DNA of 64,000 nt from Entomohabitans teleogrylli (GCF_001484765.1 NZ_LLXO01000024.1:1-64000); one strand, 5' to 3'; counted from the stretch's first letter, positions 42,135-54,297 are shown. The notes: a model not told the origin generated them from the letters alone. Program-made: numbers and translations.

Positions 42135-42620
42135 ATGAAATATGATACCTCCGAGCTTTGCGACATCTACCAGGAAGATGTCAACGTCGTGGAACCGCTG
42201 TTCTCCAACTTTGGCGGGCGGTCCTCATTTGGCGGGCAAATCATCACCGTGAAATGTTTCGAGGATAACGGCCTGCTGTATGAGCTGCTGGAAGAGAACG
42301 GCCGCGGGCGCATTTTGCTGGTAGACGGCGGTGGTTCCGTGCGCCGGGCGCTGGTGGATGCCGATCTGGCGCGCCTGGCGGTGCAGAATGAATGGGAAGG
42401 CATTGTGGTGTACGGCGCGGTACGCCAGGTGGATGATCTGGAGGAACTGGATATCGGTATCCAGGCGATTGCCGCGATCCCGGTCGGCGCCGCCGGCGAA
42501 GGTATTGGCGAAAGCGATATCCGGGTCAATTTTGGCGGCGTGACATTTTTCTCCGGCGATCACCTCTATGCCGATAATACCGGCATTATCCTCTCCGAAG
42601 ATCCGCTCGATATTGAGTAA
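42135..42620 (+). CDS. rraA: ribonuclease E activity regulator RraA
   Basis: Binds the C-terminal part of RNase E and inhibits mRNA decay. Length 161, as in E. coli; conserved [24 protein letters not shown] core. The fold resembles class II aldolases, but this enterobacterial branch is regarded as regulatory. The 92-base gap from menA holds its promoter. A hairpin (42644-42664) follows. Confidence 0.95.
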   Translation: MKYDTSELCDIYQEDVNVVEPLFSNFGGRSSFGGQIITVKCFEDNGLLYELLEENGRGRILLVDGGGSVRRALVDADLARLAVQNEWEGIVVYGAVRQVDDLEELDIGIQAIAAIPVGAAGEGIGESDIRVNFGGVTFFSGDHLYADNTGIILSEDPLDIE

Positions 42621-42643
42621 TGCACTTCAGCGTAAGTTTCTGG

Positions 42644-42664
42644 CAGGCGGGATTTCCCCGCCTG
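42644..42664 (+). terminator. hairpin after rraA
   Basis: CAGGCGGG (42644-42651), 5-base loop, CCCGCCTG (42657-42664), then TAGCATTTC. Likely terminator of rraA. Confidence 0.7.
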
Positions 42665-42717
42665 TAGCATTTCTGCCCCTGGCGATGCCGAATGACCGGT
42701 ATGCCTGCTTCCGAATA

Positions 42718-42742
42718 CGAAAAAGGGCACCAGCGGCGCCCT
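42718..42742 (-). terminator. terminator after zapB
   Basis: On the minus strand AGGGCGCC, a 3-base loop and GGTGCCCT pair with one G-U, followed by TTTTT. It is 60 bases beyond the zapB stop. Confidence 0.8.
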
Positions 42743-42801
42743 CAGGGTACTGACAAAACCCGAAAAGTAACGCGCTCAGGCTTTGTGATGAAATGCGTAA
42801 A

Positions 42802-43047
42802 TTACACTTCTTCCATTTTGCCCAGCAGCGCCTGCAAACGCTCCTGCCAGACATGATGCTGTTCTTTTAACTGCTGGTTTTCCCGCTCCAGCGCTTCGTG
42901 GTTGCCCTGGGACGCCTGAACTTCCTGCGCCAGGCTATTATTCTTCTCTTTCAGCTCTTCAATTTCCATCTGTAACAGAGTGATGGTATCAATCGCCTGC
43001 TGAACTTTTGCTTCCAGTTTTTCAAACACTTCAAATGACATGGTCAT
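42802..43047 (-). CDS. zapB: cell division protein ZapB
   Basis: Short coiled-coil protein that links the Z ring to the nucleoid through ZapA and MatP. Almost the whole 81 residues show heptad spacing ([27 protein letters not shown] and [11 protein letters not shown]). ATG 43047 ([12 protein letters not shown]) has AGGAGAGG upstream; the internal ATG at 43041 is another possible start. Divergent from glpF. Confidence 0.95.
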   Translation of the reverse strand: MTMSFEVFEKLEAKVQQAIDTITLLQMEIEELKEKNNSLAQEVQASQGNHEALERENQQLKEQHHVWQERLQALLGKMEEV

Positions 43048-43471
43048 ACCTCTCCTGAATTGCAAGGCGTTGATGGATAGCTATCCTCGTCCCGATGACC
43101 GGCGACGCCTTATGAATACGCGCGCACTACGCAGTACCTCGATTGTAAGAAGCGCGGCAGTCGGTGTCCAGCGCCAGACCTTGCTCTTTGCGGTTCTGGA
43201 CACTTTTCGGCTTATGCTGAACCCGGCGCGTCGGGATACGACCGTGACGTTAAACCATTTGTTACATCAATGTGCGCTACCGCACAGTAACGTTTCTTTT
43301 CTGCGCCTCTTATTGCTCAAAAACGCTCACTTTTTTGACGCAACACACACATTTCAATTTCGATATTTCTCGTTTTTGCTCGTTAACGATAAATTAACAC
43401 TATGCCTACATGGCATAAGGTGGCCGGGATGCCAAAACAATAATCGTTCATTTTGACTTCAGGACCCGACT
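43048..43471. promoter_or_regulatory. zapB-glpF control region with GlpR- and CRP-like sites
   Basis: A 424-base gene-free stretch. Near glpF is a GlpR-type operator, TGCTCGTTAACGATAAAT (43377-43394, core TCG-N4-CGA), with a weaker half site TTTCGATATTT before it (from about 43358). TGTGC-GCTACC-GCACA (43271-43286) is a symmetric CRP-like site. This fits repression by GlpR without glycerol 3-phosphate and activation by cAMP-CRP. An open frame across this region is judged non-coding. Confidence 0.75.
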
Positions 43472-45849
<2,378 letters not shown>

Positions 45850-45867
45850 ACAGCCCGCGCCAGCCAG

Positions 45868-45929
45868 GGCCGGAAACGGCGTGTTCCGGCCTTCTCCCCC
45901 ATTCAGCAGCCCCGTACGCGGGGCTTTTA
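45868..45929 (+). terminator. double hairpin between glpK and glpX
   Basis: First stem GGCCGGAA with TTCCGGCC (45868-45891). Second stem AGCCCCG (45908-45914) with CGGGGCT (45919-45925), then TTTTAT. The second is a good intrinsic terminator, so glpX may be expressed less than glpFK. Confidence 0.82.
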
Positions 45930-46012
45930 TCTCCACAATACCAGCAAGGACATCTCCCCGCTGCGCCCCTGTGCTACACTCGCTGGCAATTTCTTTCCTG
46001 AACGAGTGTGTT

Positions 46013-47023
46013 ATGAGACGAGAACTTGCCATCGAATTTTCCCGCGTGACCGAAGCTGCCGCCCTCGCCGGCTACAAATGGCTGGGCCGCGGCGACAAAA
46101 ATGCCGCCGACGGCGCCGCCGTTAACGCCATGCGCATTATGCTCAACCAGGTCAACATTGACGGGCAGATTGTCATCGGCGAAGGGGAGATCGATGAAGC
46201 GCCGATGCTGTATATCGGCGAAAAAGTCGGAACCGGTCACGGCGACGCGGTGGATATCGCCGTCGACCCGATTGAGGGTACCCGCATGACGGCGATGGGT
46301 CAGGCGAACGCGCTGGCCGTGCTGGCGGTGGGTGACAAAGGCTGCTTTCTCAATGCGCCCGACATGTATATGGAAAAACTGATCGTCGGCCCCGGCGCAA
46401 AGGGCGTTATCGATCTGAATCTGCCGCTGGAAGAAAACCTGCGGCGCATCGCGGCGGCGCTGTCCAAACCGCTATCGGAACTGACCGTCACGATCCTCGC
46501 TAAACCGCGCCATGACGCGGCGATTGCGCAAATGCAGAAGTTGGGAGTGCGGGTATTCGCGATTCCTGACGGCGATGTCGCGGCGTCGATCCTCACCTGT
46601 ATGCCGGACAGCGAAGTGGATGTCCTGTACGGTATCGGCGGCGCCCCGGAAGGGGTAGTGTCCGCCGCGGTGATCCGCGCCCTGGACGGCGACATGCAGG
46701 GACGTCTGCTGGCCCGCCATCAGGTAAAAGGCGACAGCGAAGAGAACCGCCGTCTCGGCGAACAGGAGCTGGCGCGCTGTACGGAGATGGGCATTCAGGC
46801 CGGCCAGGTCCTGGCGCTGTCCGAAATGGCGCGCAGCGATAATGTGATTTTTTCCGCCACCGGCATCACCAAAGGCGATCTGCTGGAAGGCATCAGCCGC
46901 CAGGGCAACATGGCGACCACGGAAACGCTGTTGATTCGCGGTAAATCCCGGACTATCCGGCGCATAAAATCCATTCACTACCTGGACCGCAAAGACGCCA
47001 ACGTCCAGACTCATATCCTGTAA
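46013..47023 (+). CDS. glpX: class II fructose-1,6-bisphosphatase GlpX
   Basis: Gluconeogenic phosphatase needing Mn2+ or Mg2+. Metal-site motifs: GEGEIDEAPMLYIGE (about residues 56-70) and DIAVDPIEGTRMTA (about 84-97). Length 336, as in E. coli. The start ATG 46013 is fixed by MRRELAIEFSRVTEAA; the open frame runs far upstream but in a region opposite to and within glpK. It lets carbon from glycerol flow to hexoses. A hairpin at 47047-47070 follows. Confidence 0.97.
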   Translation: MRRELAIEFSRVTEAAALAGYKWLGRGDKNAADGAAVNAMRIMLNQVNIDGQIVIGEGEIDEAPMLYIGEKVGTGHGDAVDIAVDPIEGTRMTAMGQANALAVLAVGDKGCFLNAPDMYMEKLIVGPGAKGVIDLNLPLEENLRRIAAALSKPLSELTVTILAKPRHDAAIAQMQKLGVRVFAIPDGDVAASILTCMPDSEVDVLYGIGGAPEGVVSAAVIRALDGDMQGRLLARHQVKGDSEENRRLGEQELARCTEMGIQAGQVLALSEMARSDNVIFSATGITKGDLLEGISRQGNMATTETLLIRGKSRTIRRIKSIHYLDRKDANVQTHIL

Positions 47024-47046
47024 CCCGCTGATTTGTCCGTTCGAGC

Positions 47047-47070
47047 TTTCCAGCCCCGCCGGGCTGGAAA
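47047..47070 (+). terminator. hairpin after glpX
   Basis: TTTCCAGCCC (47047-47056), loop CGCC, GGGCTGGAAA (47061-47070). Perfect 10-base stem but without a T-run; likely end or pause of glpFKX. Confidence 0.65.
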
Positions 47071-47128
47071 TGTTCACTGCAGCCAGCGAAGATAGCACCA
47101 GACATAATAACAGCACAGGAGACTTGCT

Positions 47129-47875
47129 ATGGCGGACTGGGTCACCGGCAAAGTTACCGGCATACGGCACTGGACCGATACGCTCTTTTCCCTGACGGTG
47201 AATGCCCCCGTGGCGCCGTTTACCGCTGGCCAGTTCACAAAACTGGCGCTGGAGATCGACGGCGAACGGGTACAGCGCGCCTATTCGTACGTCAACGCGC
47301 CGGGCAATCCCGGGCTGGAGTTCTACCTGGTCACCGTACCCGACGGCAGGCTTAGCCCGCGGCTTCATGCTCTACAACCGGGCGACGAGGTGATGGTGGT
47401 CAATGACGCCGCCGGTTTCTTTGTGCTTAACGAAGTCCCGGACAGCGACACTCTGTGGATGCTGGCTACCGGTACCGCGCTGGGACCTTATTTGTCGATC
47501 CTGCAGGCGGGTCTCGACCTGGAGCGCTTTAACCATCTGGTGCTGGTACACGCAGTACGCTATGCCAGCGATCTCAGCTATCTCCCGCTGATGCACCGCC
47601 TGGCGGAGCGCTATGCCGGGAAACTGCGCATTCAGACCGTGGTGAGCCGGGAAAAGGCGCCTGGCGCGCTGAGCGGGCGAATTCCGGCGTTGATCGACAG
47701 CGGCGAGCTGGAAAAAGCCGTGGGACTACCAATGAGCGCTGCGGACAGCCATGTGATGCTGTGCGGCAATCCGCAGATGGTGCGCGATACGCAGCAGTTG
47801 TTGAAAGAAAATCGCCATATGGCTAAACACCTGCGCCGCCGGCCTGGCCATATCACCGCCGAAAACTACTGGTAA
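47129..47875 (+). CDS. fpr: ferredoxin/flavodoxin-NADP+ reductase Fpr
   Basis: FAD enzyme that passes electrons from NADPH to flavodoxin or ferredoxin, for example for radical-SAM and B12-dependent enzymes. FAD-binding RAYSYVNAP (about residues 51-59), NADP-binding ATGTALGPYLSIL (about 115-127), and a C-terminal GHITAENYW with the terminal Trp of bacterial FNRs. Length 248, as in E. coli, where it belongs to the SoxRS regulon. The stop touches the convergent yiiR. Confidence 0.96.
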   Translation: MADWVTGKVTGIRHWTDTLFSLTVNAPVAPFTAGQFTKLALEIDGERVQRAYSYVNAPGNPGLEFYLVTVPDGRLSPRLHALQPGDEVMVVNDAAGFFVLNEVPDSDTLWMLATGTALGPYLSILQAGLDLERFNHLVLVHAVRYASDLSYLPLMHRLAERYAGKLRIQTVVSREKAPGALSGRIPALIDSGELEKAVGLPMSAADSHVMLCGNPQMVRDTQQLLKENRHMAKHLRRRPGHITAENYW

Positions 47876-48295
47876 TTAGCGGTATTTCACCGCGCTGGTC
47901 TCCTTACCGTATTTATTCTCCCCCTGGGTGCCGACAAACGCGCCCAGGTCGAGCAACATCATCACCAGAATCAGCGTCGGGACAAAGCGGCCCAGCGCCC
48001 ACTGCCAGACCCCTTCCAGCATGTCCCAGTTTCCGGCCAGCAGCATCCATGCCAGAATCATCAGCAGCGCCCAGGCGCCGGACTTACCGCGATCGTGCAG
48101 GCGTTTCACCGCCACCGCCGCCGTCGGCCACAGCAGGCATACCAGCATAAAAGCCGCGGTTTGCATATTCAGCCAGTCGTTACCCGCAAGAGTAAAAAGC
48201 ACCACCATCGCCACCAGCCATACCACAATCCAGCTCCAGAAATCCCGACGCCCGATGCGCCCCCGGAACGAAAACAGCCACTGTTGTAGGGTCAT
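47876..48295 (-). CDS. yiiR: DUF805 inner-membrane protein YiiR
   Basis: Small membrane protein of unknown function. The DUF805 opening FSFRGRIGRRDFWSW is seen at residues 8-22, then three to four hydrophobic segments, with KRLHDRGKSGAWALL in the middle. ATG 48295 (MTLQQWLF) gives 139 residues; the open frame extends upstream but without similarity. It is directly convergent with fpr (adjacent stops) and divergent from yiiQ. Confidence 0.88.
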   Translation of the reverse strand: MTLQQWLFSFRGRIGRRDFWSWIVVWLVAMVVLFTLAGNDWLNMQTAAFMLVCLLWPTAAVAVKRLHDRGKSGAWALLMILAWMLLAGNWDMLEGVWQWALGRFVPTLILVMMLLDLGAFVGTQGENKYGKETSAVKYR

Positions 48296-48412
48296 AAAAG
48301 CTATCCACAGAAGATGATGGCGTAGTGTACCCTGGCGGGCGCCATTTTTGACAAGCTGGTCGAATGCCGTTTTAATCGCAACAGGAAAACGAGTAACCGG
48401 AAGCACGTACTG

Positions 48413-49009
48413 ATGAAATTACCACTTTCTGCGCTGGTGCTCCTGACACTGCCGCTGTCACCCGTCATGGCGGCTCAGGGAACGGGAACCCCGGTGCCGA
48501 CAGCGCCCTATCTGCTGCCTGGCGCGCCCACTTTCGATATGTCGATCAGCGGGTTTCGGGAAAAATTCAATCTGACCAATCCCTCACTGCCGCTTAACGA
48601 GTTTCGCGCCATTGAGTCCAGCCCGGATAAAGCCAGCCTGACCCGGGCGGCCAGCAAGATCAATGAAAACCTCTATGCCTCTGCCGCCCTGGAACGCGGC
48701 ACGCTGAAAATCAGAAGTATCCAGCTCACCTGGTTACCAATTCAGGGGCCGGAGCAAAAAGCCGCGAAGGCCAAAGCGCTGGATTACATGGCTGCGCTAA
48801 TCGAGCTGTTTACCCCCACCCTCTCCCAGGCCCAAAGCCAGGAAAAACTCAACGCGCTGCTGGGAGCAGGCAAGAGCAAGCGCTACTACACCCAAAACGA
48901 CGGGGCGATACGCTATGTTGTGGCGGATAACGGCGAAAAAGGGCTGACCTTCGCAGTTGAACCGATTAAGCTGACGCTATCTGAGACGCTGGAAGCCGGT
49001 AATAAATGA
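48413..49009 (+). CDS. yiiQ: periplasmic DUF1454 protein YiiQ
   Basis: Exported protein of unknown function, 198 residues. Signal peptide 1-20 (LTLPLSPVMA-A). The mature part is highly conserved with E. coli YiiQ, especially LPLNEFRAIESSPDKA and KINENLYASAALERGTLKI. No catalytic motif is recognised. It lies before tpiA, with a separate promoter region of about 100 bases between. Confidence 0.9.
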   Translation: MKLPLSALVLLTLPLSPVMAAQGTGTPVPTAPYLLPGAPTFDMSISGFREKFNLTNPSLPLNEFRAIESSPDKASLTRAASKINENLYASAALERGTLKIRSIQLTWLPIQGPEQKAAKAKALDYMAALIELFTPTLSQAQSQEKLNALLGAGKSKRYYTQNDGAIRYVVADNGEKGLTFAVEPIKLTLSETLEAGNK

Positions 49010-49111
49010 TAAAAAGCAAAGCCTTTCGGCGACTGACTCTCTATACTGTTTCACAGACCATGCTGCCCAGACCGGCAGCGTATTTATTTGCTTACCGCGT
49101 GGAGAATTAAA

Positions 49112-49879
49112 ATGCGACATCCTTTAGTGATGGGTAACTGGAAACTCAACGGCAGCAAACACATGGTTAACGAGCTGGTCGCTAACCTGCGTAAAGAGCT
49201 GTCCGCCGTCGTGGGCTGCGATGTAGCTATCGCCCCGCCGCTGATGTATGTAGACCTGGCCCGTCAGGCGGCGGCCGGCAGCCACATCAAGCTGGGCGCC
49301 CAGGACGTTGACCTGAACCTGTCCGGCGCTTACACCGGTGAAATCTCCGCTGAAATGCTCAAAGATGTCGGCGCCAAATACATCATCATCGGCCACTCTG
49401 AGCGTCGCACCTACCACGGCGAATCCGATGAGCTGATCGCTAAAAAATTCGCGGTACTGAAAGAGCAGGGCCTGATTCCGGTACTGTGCATCGGTGAAAC
49501 CGAAGCGGAAAACGAAGCCGGTAAAACCGAAGAAGTGTGCGCCCGCCAGATTGACGCAGTACTGAAAACCCAGGGCGCCAGCGCTTTTGAAGGCGTAGTT
49601 ATCGCCTATGAGCCGGTATGGGCTATCGGCACCGGCAAATCCGCGACCCCGGCTCAGGCTCAGGCGGTACATAAATTTATCCGCGACCATATCGCTAAAG
49701 TCGACGCCAACGTCGCCAGCCAGGTGATCATTCAGTACGGCGGCTCCGTAAATGCCTCTAACGCCGCAGAGCTGTTCGGCCAGCCGGACATCGACGGCGC
49801 GCTGGTAGGCGGCGCGTCCCTGAAAGCGGACGCTTTTGCCACTATCGTGAAAGCCGCGGCGGAAGCGAAAAAAGCGTAA
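49112..49879 (+). CDS. tpiA: triosephosphate isomerase TpiA
   Basis: Interconverts dihydroxyacetone phosphate and glyceraldehyde 3-phosphate. Catalytic residues are in NWKLNGS (Lys near 11), IGHSERR (His95) and [11 protein letters not shown] (Glu near 167, followed by the flexible loop). ATG 49112 with GGAG 7 bases upstream gives 255 residues, as in E. coli. A strong terminator follows. Codon use is the usual strongly biased one of a glycolytic gene. Confidence 0.98.
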   Translation: MRHPLVMGNWKLNGSKHMVNELVANLRKELSAVVGCDVAIAPPLMYVDLARQAAAGSHIKLGAQDVDLNLSGAYTGEISAEMLKDVGAKYIIIGHSERRTYHGESDELIAKKFAVLKEQGLIPVLCIGETEAENEAGKTEEVCARQIDAVLKTQGASAFEGVVIAYEPVWAIGTGKSATPAQAQAVHKFIRDHIAKVDANVASQVIIQYGGSVNASNAAELFGQPDIDGALVGGASLKADAFATIVKAAAEAKKA

Positions 49880-49954
49880 GCGGCGCTTTTCCTTATTTCG
49901 TTATCTGGCGATATCTGGACGTTCAGCAACGAAATGAGGTTCATCATCAATCAG

Positions 49955-49981
49955 AAACGGCCCTGACGGGCCGTTTTTTTT
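49955..49981 (+). terminator. terminator after tpiA
   Basis: AAACGGCCC (49955-49963), loop TGAC, GGGCCGTTT (49968-49976) and a T-run to 49981. The A-run on the other side lets it also serve the convergent transporter gene. Confidence 0.92.
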
Positions 49982-50004
49982 GGTAAACAATAAATTAAAA
50001 CGCA

Positions 50005-51309
50005 TTATAACTGACCAAGCAGGCGGAACCAGCCATAGTCGAGGGGCAGTAGTACCAGCCAGGTAATGACCGCCAGCGCCAGACATAGCGCCACGCCCGC
50101 TCTGGGCGGCACCTTGCCCAGCGCCATCGCTACCACAATCGGCGACGCCTGATACGGCAGCAGCGGGGTTGAATAACCCAACACCTGAATCATGATAACC
50201 GACAGCAGCGGGAACCCGCTGGCCTGTGAAAAACTGTCCGCCATAGTGGTATACAGGGCCGGTACGCCATTAGCGGTCATAATAAAGTTCATTGCCGTGG
50301 TGATCGCCGCCAGAGCCGTGAAGCTGGTAAACGGTCGTTCGCTGTCCAGCGGCATCACCGAAAGCAGTATATCCCCCATCGCTTTGCCAAGCCCGGTTTG
50401 GGTGACTGTGCCCGCCAGACCGAGGATCCCCGCCACATAAATGCAGGTGCGAATATTAACGCCGCTGGCAAACTCCTCCCCGGAGATAAACCCGACGCGC
50501 GGCAGCAAAGTCACGACCGCTGCCGCCAGACCTACCCATGCCGGGCCGATACCATGCCAGCTACCGCTCACCCACAGCGCCAGCACCACCGCCAGCATCC
50601 ATGCGAGGCGCTTTTCATCACCGCTCATCGGCGGCAGCGGCGTGAGATCCTGCGGGGGCCGGGGTTTGCCGGGAAACATACGGCAGATCAGAACAATAAG
50701 AATCAGGCTCTTGGCGATCCCCAGCACCGGCGTATGCAACAGCAGGTAGGGCAAATAGTTAAGATGAATTCCCCACGACCCTTCCGCCGCGCCGCTCATC
50801 ACCAGGTTTGGCACATTCGCCGGCAGGATAGTGGCAGAAAGCTGGAATGTCCCGAACCCTACCGCCAGCGCCAGTCCATACCAGCTACGGGTCCCTTCTT
50901 CGATGCCCGCCCGCTGCGCCATCGCCAGCACAATCGGCATCAGCAGCGCGATGCGCCCCATGTTAGAAGGCATCACAAAAGCCAGCGCATAGCTGAGCAG
51001 CACCACGCTCGCCACCATCTGCCACCAGCTATCGGTTAAACGGGCGGAAATCCCGCGGGCGACGCGGTCGGCAAGGCCTGTCTTGCGGATCGCCACGCCG
51101 AGAATAAAGCCACTGAACACCAGCCAGAATGCCGATGAGGCGAAACCGCCGAAAATGGTTTCCGGCGGCGCAATGCCGGTCACCATCGCCAGCGTGAAAA
51201 ACAGCAGCGCGGTGATAAATTCCGGCAACAGCGACGTTGCCCAGAGCACAACCGTCGCCAGTACAATCAGTGAAGGAAGAAACAGCGGGTGAGATAACCA
51301 GAACGACAT
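50005..51309 (-). CDS. DASS/SLC13-type anion transporter
   Basis: Inner-membrane permease of 434 residues with about 11-12 hydrophobic segments, similar in layout to divalent-anion:sodium symporters (dicarboxylate, citrate or sulfate carriers). The two places where DASS proteins carry Ser-Asn-Thr motifs read PSNMGRIALLMP (about 114-125) and STPLLPYQASP (near the C terminus), so the Thr is not kept. Substrate and coupling ion cannot be told. No TrkA-C domain. E. coli has no gene here between tpiA and cdh, so it is an accessory insertion or an older gene lost there. Placing it next to sbp invites, but does not prove, a sulfate link. Confidence 0.82.
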   Translation of the reverse strand: MSFWLSHPLFLPSLIVLATVVLWATSLLPEFITALLFFTLAMVTGIAPPETIFGGFASSAFWLVFSGFILGVAIRKTGLADRVARGISARLTDSWWQMVASVVLLSYALAFVMPSNMGRIALLMPIVLAMAQRAGIEEGTRSWYGLALAVGFGTFQLSATILPANVPNLVMSGAAEGSWGIHLNYLPYLLLHTPVLGIAKSLILIVLICRMFPGKPRPPQDLTPLPPMSGDEKRLAWMLAVVLALWVSGSWHGIGPAWVGLAAAVVTLLPRVGFISGEEFASGVNIRTCIYVAGILGLAGTVTQTGLGKAMGDILLSVMPLDSERPFTSFTALAAITTAMNFIMTANGVPALYTTMADSFSQASGFPLLSVIMIQVLGYSTPLLPYQASPIVVAMALGKVPPRAGVALCLALAVITWLVLLPLDYGWFRLLGQL

Positions 51310-51496
51310 ACCTGTCTCCTGTTGTTTTTCAGGTCAGTCTACGGCGCGCATAAAGTTAAGTAAATGTTAATACGTTGGCTTTTCAGGCGACATCCATTGC
51401 TTAAAGCGATTTGACCGCCCGGAACCGCGGCCAGCCAGTCGCATCCGGCGCAGCGCTAAGACAGACGTTTTTCCCGATATAACACCGGGACAGCGA

Positions 51497-52258
51497 TCAG
51501 CGAGCCGCCAGTAGTTTACAGTCGTGATCCTGAAGCTCTTCCGCAGAGGCACGGTTTAACTTCAGCAGGTTACGTTCTGTCGCCAGTAAAACGAACGAAC
51601 CGTCCGCCTGGCGCGCCATTGCCATCCCGAAACGCCCCATATGCTCGCGGGCGCCAGGGACTTCTTCAGCCAGCATCAGGAACGGGCTGCGCTGCGCCAG
51701 TTCCGCCTGCGTCACCCGGCGCGCCAGGTAAGTGTGATCGCGCAGACGTCCCGGCAGCGGCAGCCACTGACTGCTGATGCGCGCGCTATTGACGTTGAGC
51801 AACTGGCGAATATCCGCCCGCAGGCAGGAAATATGAATATGGAAATGGTTCTGGGTACGCCCGGTACGGGAATTAATCGCCAGCGATACCACATCATCCG
51901 GCACCGGTGCGCCACGGCGCTCGCTCATGAAATGACGCGCCTGCCACGCCTGCCAGAAAAAATCGGTGGTGCGTGGATTCAGCAGCGCCGGACTTTCTAT
52001 GCCCTTGACTTTCCAGGTTGGCAGCAACAGATACTGTAGCGGCCCGTTGCGATCTTTAAGTACCGCATAGCCAGCCCGCAGGTTGACCTCCGCGCAGGGA
52101 TCGGGAGTGTCGCTCTGCAACTGATGGGGCACACACTGCTCAAGCACGATCTGGCGCAGCGCATCCGGATTTCCTGACCGCAACCAAATCCACAGCCCCG
52201 CTGCCGCCAGCGCGAGAATGATAATAATGGTGACAATGACGCGCCATGCCGTTCTCAT
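51497..52258 (-). CDS. cdh: CDP-diacylglycerol pyrophosphatase Cdh
   Basis: Membrane-anchored hydrolase that splits CDP-diacylglycerol into CMP and phosphatidate. One N-terminal membrane segment (residues about 5-26), then a HIT-like domain with [14 protein letters not shown] as catalytic His motif. ATG 52258 (MRTAWRVIV) gives 253 residues, close to E. coli's 251; the frame upstream is not conserved. N terminus diverged, catalytic part well conserved. Confidence 0.93.
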   Translation of the reverse strand: MRTAWRVIVTIIIILALAAAGLWIWLRSGNPDALRQIVLEQCVPHQLQSDTPDPCAEVNLRAGYAVLKDRNGPLQYLLLPTWKVKGIESPALLNPRTTDFFWQAWQARHFMSERRGAPVPDDVVSLAINSRTGRTQNHFHIHISCLRADIRQLLNVNSARISSQWLPLPGRLRDHTYLARRVTQAELAQRSPFLMLAEEVPGAREHMGRFGMAMARQADGSFVLLATERNLLKLNRASAEELQDHDCKLLAAR

Positions 52259-52366
52259 AGTGATGCCCCGCGGTAGACGAAGGCAGCAGGGTACCGTAAA
52301 ACCGCGAACAATCAAGGGCTCAGCGCCGGCTTTACGTTTCTGCGCCCTGCCAGGCGCCGGACAATA

Positions 52367-52909
52367 TCATCCCTGACGCTGCGCCTTCTTCAACACCCGC
52401 GCCATACTGACGGGAAAGAAGTCATTCACATCCACGCCAACGTTAATCGCCCGCGGCCCGAGCACGCTCAGGCGCCGAAATTGCTGCGGATCTTTCCCGG
52501 CATTGTGCACGTGGCCGTAAAGGTGGATGGCGTCGCGGAAAAAACCCTGCCACTCAAGGATCGGATAGTGAAACAGCACCAGCTTCTGTTTCTGATAATC
52601 CAGCACATAATAGTCTTTCACCCACTCAAAGGCGGAGACGTCAAAATCGGGGTCATCAAGAAATTTATCATGGTTGCCGCGAACCAGGTATTTCCTGCCA
52701 TTAAGGCGCCGCAGGATCTGGTTAGCGTCTTTGCCGGTGCCGCGGAATAAAAAATCGCCGAGAATATACACCTCATCCTGCGGAGTCACACAGGCATTCC
52801 AGTTGTGGATTAGCGTGTCATTCATATGGCGCACGCTTTCGAAGGGACGGTCGCACAAATTAATGATACTGGAGTGGCAAAAATGGGTATCGGAAGTGAA
52901 AAAAATCAT
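52367..52909 (-). CDS. calcineurin-like metallophosphoesterase
   Basis: Predicted two-metal phosphoesterase of 180 residues. All motifs are seen in order: SDTHFCH (residues 6-12), LGDFLF, RGNHDK, FHYPI and YGHVHN, which provide Asp, His and Asn ligands for the metal pair. No signal peptide, so cytosolic. ATG 52909 (MIFFTSDTHF) is chosen because the motif starts there; the frame extends 15 codons upstream. Substrate unknown: nucleotides, cyclic nucleotides or phosphodiesters are possible. It lies between cdh and sbp, where E. coli has no gene. Confidence 0.85.
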   Translation of the reverse strand: MIFFTSDTHFCHSSIINLCDRPFESVRHMNDTLIHNWNACVTPQDEVYILGDFLFRGTGKDANQILRRLNGRKYLVRGNHDKFLDDPDFDVSAFEWVKDYYVLDYQKQKLVLFHYPILEWQGFFRDAIHLYGHVHNAGKDPQQFRRLSVLGPRAINVGVDVNDFFPVSMARVLKKAQRQG

Positions 52910-53081
52910 CGTCTTACTGCCTGTACAAAAAACTAACGGCTGATTATTGCACACGGCGACCGGGGATGCTGTTTTTTTGCGCAGACGGCAGGTGAATTTG
53001 GAGTAACCATCAGTGGCTGGCAGGCAGGAAAACGACCGGGGTTAATCATGACATAGCGGCCCCGCAGGGCCGCCAGCGAGA

Positions 53082-54071
53082 TCAGCGCTTGCTGATCTCA
53101 TCAAAAGTACCGCCGTTAGAGAAGTGCTCTTTCTGGGCCTTAGTCCAGCCGCCGAAGACTTCATCAATTGTGAACAGCTTCAGTTTCGGGAACTCGCCGG
53201 CATATTTAGCCGCCACCTGCGGATCGCGCGGACGATAGAAATTCTTCGCCGCAATCTCCTGGCCCTGCGCAGAATAAAGGTATTTCAGGTAGGCTTCCGC
53301 CACGGACCGGGTATCCTTTTTCTCTACGACTTTATCCACGACCGCCACCGTCGGCTCTGCAAGGATCGACTCGCTGGGGGTGACAATCTCAAACTTATCT
53401 TTACCCAGTTCATTAGTCGCCAGCAGCGCTTCGTTTTCCCAGGCGATCAGCACATCGCCAATACCGCGCTCAACAAAGGTATTCGTCGCACCACGGGCGC
53501 CGGAATCAAGTACCTCGACATTCTTGAACAGCGCTTTGACAAACTCCTGAGCCTTCGCCTGGTCGCCGTTATTATGGTGCAGGGCATAACCCCAGGCGGC
53601 AAGGTAGTTCCAGCGGGCGCCGCCGGAGCTCTTCGGATTTGGCGTAATCACCGACACGCCCGGCTTAACCAGATCGTTCCAGTCATGAATCTGTTTGGGG
53701 TTTCCCTTACGTACCAGGAAAACAATGGTGGAGGTATAAGGCGCGGAGTTATCCGGCAGGCGGGTTATCCAGTTTTTATCAATCCGCCCGCGCTCGGCGA
53801 TCGCATCAACATCATACGCCAGCGCCAGGGTGACGACATCCGCATCAATCCCATTAATCACTGAGGTCGCCTGCTTACCGGAGCCACCATGAGACTGGCG
53901 TATAACGACATTATCACCGGTTTCCTGCTTCCAGTAAGCGCTGAACGCTTTGTTATATTGATCGTACAGCTCACGCGTTGGATCGTAAGAGACGTTAAGT
54001 AACTGAATATCCTTTGCCACAACGCTCGTCGAGGCCAGTAACAGCGCCAGCCCAATATGCCACTTTTTCAT
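53082..54071 (-). CDS. sbp: periplasmic sulfate-binding protein Sbp
   Basis: Substrate-binding protein for the sulfate/thiosulfate ABC transporter CysUWA (not in the window). Signal peptide of 19 residues ending SVVA-K. Mature part with [14 protein letters not shown] and [19 protein letters not shown], which form the sulfate pocket. ATG 54071 gives 329 residues, as in E. coli. Well separated from pfkA by a terminator and a promoter region. Expected to be under CysB control; no site was identified. Confidence 0.96.
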   Translation of the reverse strand: MKKWHIGLALLLASTSVVAKDIQLLNVSYDPTRELYDQYNKAFSAYWKQETGDNVVIRQSHGGSGKQATSVINGIDADVVTLALAYDVDAIAERGRIDKNWITRLPDNSAPYTSTIVFLVRKGNPKQIHDWNDLVKPGVSVITPNPKSSGGARWNYLAAWGYALHHNNGDQAKAQEFVKALFKNVEVLDSGARGATNTFVERGIGDVLIAWENEALLATNELGKDKFEIVTPSESILAEPTVAVVDKVVEKKDTRSVAEAYLKYLYSAQGQEIAAKNFYRPRDPQVAAKYAGEFPKLKLFTIDEVFGGWTKAQKEHFSNGGTFDEISKR

Positions 54072-54251
54072 CGCACGCTCTCTTCTCATTAAGTTGTGAT
54101 GAATTGAGCCTGCCAGAAACTAAATCGATTACTAAAGAATAAAAAAAAATTGGCTATAACTAAAACAAATATAGACACGCCGGGTAAGAGGGGGGACGTC
54201 GGACCATACCGGGGTCTCTGCCGCGCCACGTCGCCCGGCCTGTTCCGGCCA

Positions 54252-54277
54252 TAAAAAAGCCGGGGGAATCCCCGGCT
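54252..54277 (-). terminator. terminator after pfkA
   Basis: AGCCGGGG (54258-54265), loop of 4, CCCCGGCT (54270-54277); on the minus strand it is followed by six T. It is 20 bases past the pfkA stop. Confidence 0.9.
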
Positions 54278-54297
54278 TAGTGACTGAACAAACTGAA

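Noticed and set aside
43040-43456. 138-codon open frame between zapB and glpF
   Set aside because: It begins inside zapB on the other strand and spans the GlpR- and CRP-like sites; no similarity to a known protein and no good start site. Treated as control DNA.
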